From VGMD01 sp964552055 (GTDB lineage Bacteria > Chlamydiota > Chlamydiia > Chlamydiales > 2-12-FULL-49-11): a stretch of DNA of 40,278 nt. Position 1 is the stretch's first letter. The number at the start of each line of letters is the position of its first letter. The translations under genes and the position numbers were made by a program. The stretch lies in assembly GCA_964552055.1 (NCBI GenBank), contig CAZKFL010000018.1:1-40278 (forward strand). Direction: 5' to 3'. The notes beneath the pieces were generated by a model. The model was not told where the DNA came from. It did not search any database and was given only the letters and a program-made list of their open reading frames with translations. Shown here in pieces: positions 1 through 6,983 of the stretch.

Positions 1-36
1 CTAACAACTATTTGTAGGCATAGTTTTGATTTGGAA

Positions 37-357
37 TTACATAAACTCAAAACTGGGGTTACTAACATAAGCCATCGAAGTGCCATTTGATTCTGGTACT
101 AAGAAAAAATCCATTCCAATAATACAATAGGCATGTAGATTTTCAAAAAACGCAAAGCTTCCAAGCGAGCTTACATAGCTCCGCTTCAATCTAATTGGCT
201 CTGCACCTGCAACAATAATATCTTCTTCCAAAACAAAAAAATCGCCTGTAATAGCGCTAACCATGCCATTGATCAGCGCGCTAGGATCGATTTCTGTTGT
301 CGCAACATTTGCAAACAAAGCAGACAGACCAAAAAGAAATGCAAGTAAGATTTTCAT
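37..357 (-). pseudogene. Truncated RHS/YD-repeat protein N-terminus (DUF6531-like)
   Basis: A 106-residue reading frame starts with a signal peptide (residues 1-17, cleavage probably after LFANVA) and runs into a stretch resembling the DUF6531 opening of RHS proteins: AITGDFFVLEEDIIV followed by GAEPIRLKRSYVSS, the usual 'tGdf...D..v.g.ePl.L.RsY.S' pattern. RHS proteins normally continue for hundreds of residues of YD repeats. This one stops at residue 106 in the pattern NPSFEFM-stop, and the remaining 36 bases to the window edge do not clearly resume the family. It is therefore probably a fragment or frameshifted gene. The family assignment rests on about 35 residues. Confidence 0.45.
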
Positions 358-367
358 GGGGAGGCTG

Positions 368-397
368 ATTTTAATGAATCTTAACAGGGCAAGTCAA
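368..397 (-). promoter_or_regulatory. Candidate promoter of the RHS fragment, leaderless-type spacing
   Basis: On the minus strand TTGACT (392-397) is followed after 18 bases by TAAAAT (368-373). Only 10 bases separate the -10 box from the ATG at 357, and they contain no Shine-Dalgarno sequence, so the transcript would begin within a few bases of the start codon. Confidence 0.35.
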
Positions 398-432
398 GTG
401 GAAAACATGTTTTTTTGAATCACGAGGAGTAT

Positions 433-463
433 AAGGGTCCTTTTCAAAATGAAAGAGACCCTT
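433..463. terminator. Strong stem-loop downstream of the membrane-protein gene
   Basis: AAGGGTC (433-439) pairs perfectly with GACCCTT (457-463), and the inner bases continue pairing as TTTTC with GAAAG. It lies just past the 3' end of the minus-strand gene at 484-867. No U-tract follows on either strand, so it is an imperfect terminator or an RNA 3'-end hairpin. Confidence 0.4.
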
Positions 464-483
464 GTAGCGATTTGAATGATTTA

Positions 484-867
484 TTAGGCGACGTAGAAGC
501 CGCATAGTGTGAGGTAAGCGCCTAGTAGTGTTATGATTGCAAACATTAGCCAGTACCAGCGGTGAAAAAAGCCAGAGACCATTTTCTGGGTTCTTGCAGG
601 GTAGGTGATTCTAAGGAAGCCGCGAAGGATAAGGAGGCATCCGAGGAGAGTGATTAAACCTTGCCAGTTAAGTGTGAAAAGGGGGTGTGAAATCACAATT
701 GCAAGGCCAAAAAGAAGGGATAGTGATCCTGAAAAAACAAGTAAACCTTTTGAACTTGCAAAGTCTTTTACGGCACTTTCAAGTTCTCTTCTTCTTAATA
801 ATAAATCTAATGCAATTACTAATAGATAAATTCCTATGAGTCTTGCCAAAAAAATTGATAATACCAT
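484..867 (-). CDS. Small four-helix integral membrane protein, unknown function
   Basis: This 127-residue protein has four hydrophobic segments, at about residues 4-24, 42-62, 67-86 and 104-126. A basic loop (RRRELESAVKDF) follows helix 1 and ARTQKMVSGFFHRW precedes helix 4. No catalytic motif is visible. The start is well supported by an AAGGAG Shine-Dalgarno sequence six bases before the ATG. It is transcribed divergently from the EEP enzyme at 951, with the shared promoters in the 83-base gap. A hairpin lies just beyond its 3' end. I do not recognise the family. Confidence 0.7.
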   Translation of the reverse strand: MVLSIFLARLIGIYLLVIALDLLLRRRELESAVKDFASSKGLLVFSGSLSLLFGLAIVISHPLFTLNWQGLITLLGCLLILRGFLRITYPARTQKMVSGFFHRWYWLMFAIITLLGAYLTLCGFYVA

Positions 868-950
868 ATATAACTCCTTTTTTCTTCTTTTATGAGAGGG
901 GGATTTATTATGCTATAGATTTTTAAAGTTTTTTTTTGTAGATAAGGGGA

Positions 951-2336
951 ATGATTAAATCCATGACACTAGCTCTTTTTTTTGCTTTTTTATTTAGTGA
1001 GCCACTGCCTTATATTGTCACAGATCTTCTTCCAACTGGTCCTAAAATGGAAGCCCTCTTTGAAGATTTCGCAAAGCTCGCCGATCAGAAATTGGATAGA
1101 TTTGTTATTGCCAGTGAAAAGAAGCTCTTTGATGAAGCTTATGAAGCATGGGATGATGTCTGCAGCTCCTTTTATAATCTACAATTTATTTACTATCAGA
1201 CAATTATGTTTTCCGAAAGCTTGGTTGATCGTGGATATGCAGGCAGACATGTGCTAAATGCGCATCAGATTTTTAGAAAATATCTTAATGAGAAGAAGAT
1301 ACAAAGTGTTTTTAATGCAAATGGTTTTCAGGCGGCATTGCTTACGCCTTTTCAAAGGTATTTAACAGAAAAAATTGTCGGTGGCGCACCAAATCCTGAT
1401 GAGGAGAGTTGGGAAAAGCTTTTTCAATATGAGCGAAGAAATTATCTGTCCCAAGAATATCCTCCGAGCAAACCGGTTTCTATTAGTAATAAGTTCAAAG
1501 TTCTTACAGCGAATGTTCTTTGTTTTCCCGAACAGTTTTCGTATTTTTTTGGTGGGGTTTCACCTTGGGCTAATCGTATTGATTCTATTGTTGCAAAGAT
1601 TATTTCGTCTCAGGCGGATGTTGTTTGTTTACAGGAGATTTGGAATGGAAAGATAGGGAAAGCTTTAGCAGAAAAATTAAAGAAGCGATTTAATTACTTT
1701 ATATATGATGCCGGAAATCAGTATGGAACACTGAGTCCTGAGGAAATCGGTTTTAATAGCGGCCTTTTTATTGCCAGCAAAATTCCCTTAGATACGGTAA
1801 GTTTTATTCCATTTACTCGAATGAAACCTATGATTGCAGGCATTAAAAGAGGTGCGATTCGCGCAAAGATTACGGTTGGAGATGCAAAATGGACGATGGT
1901 TGCAACCCATCTTCAAGCAGGGTGCGATGATGATGAGGAACAGATCAGAAAGGATGAGCTTGCAGAATGTGTGGAATTTTTGGGAAGTGACCCAGGATTT
2001 ATTATAGGTGATTTAAATATTAATGCATTTTCAAATGAATTTCAGACAAGCATTCTTTCTAAGAATTTTTTCATTCCCTATTTGTACAATAAGTCAGCTG
2101 TGAATAAACATACTGCTACTGCCACGGACTTTTTTAATGACTTAACCCACACACCTCCAGCTGATAGAAAGATGATAAAACCAACTTTTGGTTTGTTTGA
2201 CTATTGCGCAATTTCTAAAAAAACAAATGGAATGAAGTTAATTGGACAGGAAAAGCTTACTTTATTTTCGATAAAGGATCCAAGTGGCGCTTTATCCGAT
2301 CATCACGGAATCATCACCACCTGGCAGGTTAGGTAA
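951..2336 (+). CDS. Endonuclease/exonuclease/phosphatase (EEP) superfamily protein, probably exported
   Basis: The C-terminal half carries the EEP (DNase I-like) signature set in order: LTANV (about 186), CLQEI with the metal-binding Glu (about 228), THLQAG (about 319), GDLNINA (about 353) and SDHHG (about 449). All key residues are present, so a Mg-dependent phosphodiesterase or phosphatase is likely. Substrates in this superfamily include nucleic acids, inositol phosphates and sphingomyelin, and the sequence does not decide among them. The N-terminus (KSMTLALFFAFLF) looks like a signal peptide or anchor, followed by about 160 alpha-helical residues of unknown function. It is a paralogue of the enzyme at 4182-5693, sharing a TATDFF segment. 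The stop abuts the convergent porin gene. AAGGGGA sits very close to the ATG at 951, so the ATG at 963 is an alternative start. Confidence 0.85.
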   Translation: MIKSMTLALFFAFLFSEPLPYIVTDLLPTGPKMEALFEDFAKLADQKLDRFVIASEKKLFDEAYEAWDDVCSSFYNLQFIYYQTIMFSESLVDRGYAGRHVLNAHQIFRKYLNEKKIQSVFNANGFQAALLTPFQRYLTEKIVGGAPNPDEESWEKLFQYERRNYLSQEYPPSKPVSISNKFKVLTANVLCFPEQFSYFFGGVSPWANRIDSIVAKIISSQADVVCLQEIWNGKIGKALAEKLKKRFNYFIYDAGNQYGTLSPEEIGFNSGLFIASKIPLDTVSFIPFTRMKPMIAGIKRGAIRAKITVGDAKWTMVATHLQAGCDDDEEQIRKDELAECVEFLGSDPGFIIGDLNINAFSNEFQTSILSKNFFIPYLYNKSAVNKHTATATDFFNDLTHTPPADRKMIKPTFGLFDYCAISKKTNGMKLIGQEKLTLFSIKDPSGALSDHHGIITTWQVR

Positions 2337-3437
2337 TTAAAACACAAGTCCAAGGTTAATGTAGGGGCCTGTTAGTATAAAATTACTTAATGTTCGAACG
2401 TAACCAACTGCGTAGAGACCATCATCAACTGTTGGCGTGCCAATTCCTGTAATTTCAGGTAGCACTTGATTGGTCATGTCAAAAGATTGAATCGCATTTA
2501 GATAGATTTGAGCCTGATAACCGAATCCAAATGTAATTTTGCAGCAGCTAAACATTCCTGAGTAGGAAAATCCAAGTCTTTCTTCAAGAGCAGGTACTAA
2601 CTGTGTTCTGTTTGGAACAGTAGTTTTTTGTAAATTTGGATTGGGACAATCTAGAACAACTAAATTGGGTGACCATGATTTATAATGCGTTCCGTTTTGA
2701 GATTCTCCAATGATCATCGCCATAGATGTACTCGCATTTAGAAAAAATCCCGCTATAATTCTGTAGTCAAAATCAAATCCAAGATCTGGTCCAGCGCCTA
2801 TGAATGTTGAATAATTATCAATTGACCTTGCAACAGATAAGGAGTCGTTTTCATAATGATTATGCTGGATTTGTTTGATGCGGGCGAAGCTACCTCCAGC
2901 AAAAAAGTTAGGGTAGAATCTACCAAATGCACAAAATCTTTGAGAGAAGTTTAGATTCACTGTATCAAAATGAAATTTTGCTTTTGCTTTAGCTTTTAAA
3001 TAGTAGTGTGAATTTGGGCCTATGTCTGAGTTTGCACCAATCATTTCTCCATTTACACTACCGACAGTTTTGTTTGCTCGATCATTTGAAAAAAGGCGTT
3101 GCCAGTTCAGAGTAATTGCTGTGTCCATATCGGAGAAATGAGCTCTTGCACCGAGATTAAATGCTGGGCTGTAGTCTGGGAAAATTTCATATACTTGCCA
3201 ATTGGGAGAAACTGCTGGTACTGCAATATCTGGATCTAGACCAATTGCTTCTACTGCATAGTAAATAGAGCTTCCATTTGGCTGTAAAAAGAGACATTCG
3301 CCATAAAGTTCAGCCATTACCGATCTTGATTTTGGCTCAAAGGATGTGCAAGTAGGTAAGGAATTAGAAGAAGGAACCCCTTCTGCAGACAGAGCATTAA
3401 GAAGGGTAATTGATAGTAATGATAAAACTTTTTTCAT
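2337..3437 (-). CDS. Outer-membrane porin of the Lpg1974/MOMP-like family
   Basis: A signal peptide (KKVLSLLSITLLNALSA) is followed by VMAELYGECLFLQPNGSSI, which matches the family's opening strand in which an aromatic-rich segment precedes 'edGl.ya'. The rest alternates short amphipathic beta strands with Gly/Asn turns and ends on a C-terminal Phe (GLVF), as expected for a barrel inserted by the BAM machinery. At 366 residues it is near the usual family length. I chose the start at 3437 because AGG lies a suitable distance upstream; the overlapping upstream ATG two codons earlier is too close to it. In environmental chlamydiae such proteins replace or supplement MOMP in the outer membrane. 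It is convergent with the EEP gene. Confidence 0.82.
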   Translation of the reverse strand: MKKVLSLLSITLLNALSAEGVPSSNSLPTCTSFEPKSRSVMAELYGECLFLQPNGSSIYYAVEAIGLDPDIAVPAVSPNWQVYEIFPDYSPAFNLGARAHFSDMDTAITLNWQRLFSNDRANKTVGSVNGEMIGANSDIGPNSHYYLKAKAKAKFHFDTVNLNFSQRFCAFGRFYPNFFAGGSFARIKQIQHNHYENDSLSVARSIDNYSTFIGAGPDLGFDFDYRIIAGFFLNASTSMAMIIGESQNGTHYKSWSPNLVVLDCPNPNLQKTTVPNRTQLVPALEERLGFSYSGMFSCCKITFGFGYQAQIYLNAIQSFDMTNQVLPEITGIGTPTVDDGLYAVGYVRTLSNFILTGPYINLGLVF

Positions 3438-3510
3438 GAGCATCCTAAAATTTGATAATTGTATTTTTATTTTAGGATGCATTGTCTGTTAAATTCAATA
3501 AATTTTTACA

Positions 3511-3636
3511 TTATCTGCCACGAACTGCTGGCTTGATAATTTTTGTAGGTTTAGCAGGCTTACGGACTTCTCTCCCCAGTGATTTTTGTTTTTGGGGTTT
3601 ACCACTTCCTTTGCCTGATTTCCCTGAATTCTTCAT
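3511..3636 (-). CDS. Very basic 41-residue peptide
   Basis: This short frame encodes a Lys/Gly/Ser/Pro-rich peptide: an N-terminal KNSGKSGKGSGKPQKQK stretch, then VRKPAKPTK and a C-terminal AVRGR. It is strongly basic with almost no acidic residues, as in nucleic-acid-binding tails. Support comes from an AGGT Shine-Dalgarno element four bases before the ATG and an extended -10 promoter 30 bases further up. It is followed at once by the minus-strand porin gene, so both could be on one transcript. A hydrophobic frame on the opposite strand (3482-3715) is rejected. The function is unknown; RNA or DNA binding is only inferred from charge. Confidence 0.55.
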   Translation of the reverse strand: MKNSGKSGKGSGKPQKQKSLGREVRKPAKPTKIIKPAVRGR

Positions 3637-3665
3637 AAGTACCTCGCTTGAATTTGTTTTCTCTC

Positions 3666-3674
3666 ATTATAACA
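3666..3674 (-). promoter_or_regulatory. Extended -10 promoter for the 41-residue peptide
   Basis: On the minus strand TGTTATAAT forms a TG-n-TATAAT extended -10 element, 30 bases before the ATG at 3636. A recognisable -35 box is lacking, which is usual for this promoter class. Confidence 0.5.
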
Positions 3675-3737
3675 AAAAAAACTTTCTTTTAGTAAAAGAT
3701 TCGCCTATATATTGAAATTTTAACAAAAGGAGTTTTT

Positions 3738-4121
3738 ATGAAATATATTTTCGCGTTAGGAAGAGTTTTGTTTGCTAGCGTTTTTATTATTAAAGCAATT
3801 GGACAGTTTTGTCCTATGATGATTGCAAGAGCTTCTGAAAAGGGGGTTCCCATGGCGGAGTTATTATTTCCATTATGGGGAGTGCTTGCAGTACTTGGCG
3901 GCCTTAGTATTTTGCTTGGCTATAAAGCAAAGATGGGAGCTTGGCTGCTTGTAATTTTTCTTCTTCCGATCACATTTGTAATGCACCCATTTTGGGGGGG
4001 AGAGACAGGGCTTCTTGTTAGGTTGCAAATGCTTTGTTTTTGGAAAAACATTTCTTTAATGGGCGCTTGCCTTATGATTGCATACACAGGTTCTGGTCCT
4101 TGCAGTCTAACCAAAAAGTAA
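3738..4121 (+). CDS. DoxX family membrane protein
   Basis: The 127-residue protein has four membrane helices in the DoxX arrangement: GRVLFASVFIIKAIGQF (7-23), ELLFPLWGVLAVLGGLSILLG (41-61), AWLLVIFLLPITFVMHPFW (68-86) and ISLMGACLMIAY (105-116). The helix-1 'R.lla..Fi..G' pattern and the 'HpFW' motif after helix 3 are typical of the family. DoxX-like proteins are small quinone- or redox-associated membrane proteins, but the physiological role here is unknown. An AAAGGAG Shine-Dalgarno sequence precedes the ATG by six bases. A hairpin follows the gene before the second EEP enzyme. Confidence 0.82.
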   Translation: MKYIFALGRVLFASVFIIKAIGQFCPMMIARASEKGVPMAELLFPLWGVLAVLGGLSILLGYKAKMGAWLLVIFLLPITFVMHPFWGGETGLLVRLQMLCFWKNISLMGACLMIAYTGSGPCSLTKK

Positions 4122-4147
4122 GAAGTAGCTAATTTGGGCTGAGCATG

Positions 4148-4179
4148 CTAAGATTCTTTGAAGCTTTAAGGAATCTTAG
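4148..4179 (+). promoter_or_regulatory. Hairpin covering the Shine-Dalgarno region of the second EEP gene
   Basis: CTAAGATTC (4148-4156) pairs perfectly with GAATCTTAG (4171-4179). The only Shine-Dalgarno-like sequence for the downstream gene, AAGGA, lies partly in the right arm, and the TTG start at 4182 follows directly. No U-tract follows. The stem could reduce translation of the downstream gene, or act as the 3' hairpin of doxX. Confidence 0.45.
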
Positions 4180-4181
4180 TA

Positions 4182-5693
4182 TTGAAATCAAGTTTGCTAT
4201 TACCAACTGAGTATTTTAGAAATTTTTCTAATGATATTTTGGCGGGAAGAGACATAGAAACATTTCAGGAGAGTTGCAAGCGCATTGCGGTTGTGGCTCT
4301 TCCTTACATTGCTCTTTACAGACCAGCTGGATTTACTTTGACGCTTTGCACTGGGGCTCTTCGTGTATTCACTGATATTTCTAAATTTAGGTCTAAGAAA
4401 GAAAGCGGTGTTCACTTATTGCATGTAGCAATGAGTGTTGCTGCAATAGCTGGGACCGTGTTTGCTCATCCCCTGGGAATGTTTTTAGCAACAATTCAAG
4501 ATTTGGGAAGCGCTTTAAAAGATGGCTCTTATTTGGAGATATTAAGTAACGCTCTTTATTTAGGAATGTTTTTTGGTGCTGGACCTGGGCTTTGTATTGC
4601 TCAGCTATTTATTCAGATGATTACGCTATTGCGTAAAGCAAAAATTGAACGGGCAAGGGGAAATGATTTAGAGTCGATTGCTCACTTAGGAATGGCAATC
4701 ATTAGAGGAAATCAAATGGTTAGACGCATAGATAGACAGATGGTTGATATAGTTATTTCTTACCTTAGAAAGCCAGTATACGCAATGATGGAATGCACAT
4801 TGCAAAAATCATTAAAAACAATCCTATACTTTCCCTTTATTCCGCTTACGGGTGTCCTTTTTGGAATAGCTTTAGTTATTGATACACTTGCGCAAAAAAT
4901 ATTTCCCCGTGAATTTACTTATTGGGAAGGAAATGGAGTGTCAAAATCAGGTTTACCGAAAAAAATATTTACATGGAATGTATGCATGTTATTCGGGGGA
5001 CTTCCGATTCAATTTGGCGGTGTTGCACCTGTAGAAAAGCGCGTGAATGATGTTGCAGAAAAAATTTTGGCATTGAATCCAGATCTAATTGCTCTTCAAG
5101 AAGTTTCTGAACCTGCAGCTAGGCTTCTCTTTGAAAAATTGCAAAGTGAATACAAACATTTTTATACAAGAATTGATCCTGAAACTTATGTTGGATTGGA
5201 TAGTGCATTGTTTGTTGCTTCTAAAATGCCTCTTGAGAATCCGGCCCTGAAGTCTTTGCCGCGAATGGGACTCATGAGAAGAGCTCTTTTTTCCTTTAAT
5301 ATTGGCTCTCTCAACTTTTTAACTACACACCTAGAGCCCGGAATAAAAATAGATGATCAAAGGGTGCGTCAAAGACAAGTTGAATGTGCTCTAGAGAACG
5401 GGGTATCCACGAGCACTATAATGCTAGGAGACTTAAACATGGAACGGGAAGGGGAATTTCAGCAAAGTCTTCTTTCGAAAGTTTTTCACGATATTTTTTC
5501 TGGCGTTAGAGAGACGGCTACAGATTTTTTTTCCGCAAAAGTTAGAAAAATTGATCCAATCAATCAGTCAATAGATTATATTTTAGCTACACCTGATATA
5601 GAGTTAACGGGAGAACTTATTTCTGGCTATGATAAAGATAAATGGGCGCAATCCGATCATCACGCACTATTTGCTACATTGAAAGAAATTTAA
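4182..5693 (+). CDS. Membrane-anchored EEP superfamily hydrolase
   Basis: The C-terminal ~240 residues form a complete EEP domain: FTWNV (about 263), ALQEV (about 305), TTHLEPG (about 381), LGDLNM (about 416), an IDYILA strand (about 465) and SDHHA (about 491). The N-terminal 260 residues are hydrophobic and contain several probable membrane segments (around 36-54, 80-98, 122-150 and 215-236), so the catalytic domain is presumably tethered to a membrane. It is a paralogue of the exported enzyme at 951-2336, sharing the order of motifs and the TATDFF segment. The best start is TTG at 4182 with AAGGA about ten bases upstream inside a hairpin; no good ATG is available nearby. Substrate unknown. 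Confidence 0.8.
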   Translation: MKSSLLLPTEYFRNFSNDILAGRDIETFQESCKRIAVVALPYIALYRPAGFTLTLCTGALRVFTDISKFRSKKESGVHLLHVAMSVAAIAGTVFAHPLGMFLATIQDLGSALKDGSYLEILSNALYLGMFFGAGPGLCIAQLFIQMITLLRKAKIERARGNDLESIAHLGMAIIRGNQMVRRIDRQMVDIVISYLRKPVYAMMECTLQKSLKTILYFPFIPLTGVLFGIALVIDTLAQKIFPREFTYWEGNGVSKSGLPKKIFTWNVCMLFGGLPIQFGGVAPVEKRVNDVAEKILALNPDLIALQEVSEPAARLLFEKLQSEYKHFYTRIDPETYVGLDSALFVASKMPLENPALKSLPRMGLMRRALFSFNIGSLNFLTTHLEPGIKIDDQRVRQRQVECALENGVSTSTIMLGDLNMEREGEFQQSLLSKVFHDIFSGVRETATDFFSAKVRKIDPINQSIDYILATPDIELTGELISGYDKDKWAQSDHHALFATLKEI

Positions 5694-5723
5694 ATAATCT
5701 GCTAAAAAATTGATAGGGGAAAA

Positions 5724-6161
5724 ATGTCTATTATTGAAAAAATTAATGAAGGTATTAAGGATGCAATGAGAAGCAAGGATGCTGTAAGGCTTTCTACATT
5801 TCGTATGCTTAAATCAAAAATATTGGCAGTTGATGCAAGAGCGCTTTTGCCTGATGCAGATGTCTTAAAAATTATTAAAACATATTCAGGCAGCCTTCAG
5901 GAAGGTTTAGAGTATGCTCAAAGTGCAAAGCGTTTAGATGCGATAGATCAATTGAAAGCCGAAATTGCAATTGTTCAAGAGTTTTTACCAAAAGCACCCT
6001 CACACGAAGAAACAAAAGCGCTTGTTTCTTTAGCAATTATTGATTCTGGAGCCAAGACAAAAAAGGATTTGGGTTTGGTCATGAAATCTATCATGAAGTT
6101 AAATAATGCGGTAGATGGAAAGTTAGCTAAAGATTTGGCAGCCGAATTATTGGCCGATTAG
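5724..6161 (+). CDS. yqeY: GatB/YqeY domain protein
   Basis: The 145-residue protein is a typical stand-alone YqeY: it opens with a helical 'i.eki.e.ikdAMrskDavRLstfRmLksai' pattern (residues 3-36) and ends with a helical tail containing KDLGLVMKSIMK and VDGKLAKDLAAELL. The domain resembles the C-terminal tRNA-binding domain of GatB, so a role in tRNA amidotransferase function is inferred, though the exact role is not established. GGGG five bases upstream supports the ATG at 5724. It follows the EEP gene by 30 bases in the same direction and may be cotranscribed. Confidence 0.9.
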   Translation: MSIIEKINEGIKDAMRSKDAVRLSTFRMLKSKILAVDARALLPDADVLKIIKTYSGSLQEGLEYAQSAKRLDAIDQLKAEIAIVQEFLPKAPSHEETKALVSLAIIDSGAKTKKDLGLVMKSIMKLNNAVDGKLAKDLAAELLAD

Positions 6162-6314
6162 ATTCAAAATCATCTTGATGCTAAGTTGATTGCAATATTT
6201 TGCTTATGCTTTTCTAACGCAACGCTGATCCCTTTTTTTTAAAAAATCTTGATAATATTTAAAAAATACTTTAACTTTATCTTTGCAATTTCTAAATTTT
6301 TCAAAGGGGTTATG

Positions 6315-6899
6315 ATGTTCAGTTCTTTTGTAAGTTTTGTAGCAGATAATGCTATGCCAATTCTTTCTACCGTCGCTGGGATGAGTGTAGGTGGATACTC
6401 GGAATATTTATGGGGGCATGTAGAAGGTTGTGATAATTCTTCAAGAGTCCTAACAACAGCATTTCTTGCTATAGGCATTGTAGGTGTTGCTTTTTCTGCA
6501 ATGAATAGAAAATTTCGTAAAGACATTTATAAGATTCATCCAGAATATTCTAAAACTTCATTAGGCTATAAAATTCAATCTACACTCTATATTCTAGGAA
6601 CCTATTCAGCAGGAATATCTCTTGGATCAGGCGTTACTGCTATAACAGAAGAAGGGCTTAAAAAATGTTACGATACTAACACATATGGGATTGTGATTTT
6701 AGGAGCTGGCTCATTATTTATTGTGCTTAATGGATTTGATAGGTGCCGTTTACACAGAAAAACATCTCATATGAATCGAGTGGCTCCTTTGCTTTTGGCA
6801 ACTGCGCCGCCTATGCCTTTTACAGGAGCAGATGTGGAAGGAGTAGAGTTAACATTTGCTAGGAGAAGACCTGAAGATGACATTCCAGACTGGATATAA
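6315..6899 (+). CDS. Multi-helix membrane protein, unknown function
   Basis: About 195 residues with four hydrophobic segments arranged as two pairs (roughly 10-28 with 44-64, then 88-112 with 126-144), followed by a soluble tail that ends in an acidic/basic stretch (RRPEDDIPDWI). Paired hydrophobic hairpins are a feature of chlamydial inclusion-membrane proteins, but four segments spread this way are not diagnostic. AAAGGGG lies upstream of two adjacent ATG codons (6312, 6315); spacing favours 6315. It precedes the NSF-like ATPase by 84 bases on the same strand. I do not recognise it. Confidence 0.6.
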   Translation: MFSSFVSFVADNAMPILSTVAGMSVGGYSEYLWGHVEGCDNSSRVLTTAFLAIGIVGVAFSAMNRKFRKDIYKIHPEYSKTSLGYKIQSTLYILGTYSAGISLGSGVTAITEEGLKKCYDTNTYGIVILGAGSLFIVLNGFDRCRLHRKTSHMNRVAPLLLATAPPMPFTGADVEGVELTFARRRPEDDIPDWI

Positions 6900-6983
6900 G
6901 TGAATATTCAGTAATAATTTCATTGTAAATAATGTAATAATATTAGAATCTACTACTCTTTTTTTCTAAGGGAGGAAGTTGTG

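Noticed and set aside
2337..3482. Longer start for the first porin at 3482
   Set aside because: The extra 15 residues precede the signal peptide and are not hydrophobic; the ATG at 3437 has AGG properly placed.
3482..3715. A 77-codon hydrophobic frame on the plus strand
   Set aside because: It is antisense to the basic 41-residue peptide, which has the promoter and ribosome-binding site; Lys/Gly-rich codons read backwards give Leu/Phe/Pro.
6249..6314. Longer N-terminus for the four-helix protein at 6315
   Set aside because: The upstream in-frame start has no ribosome-binding site, whereas AAAGGGG fits the ATG at 6315.
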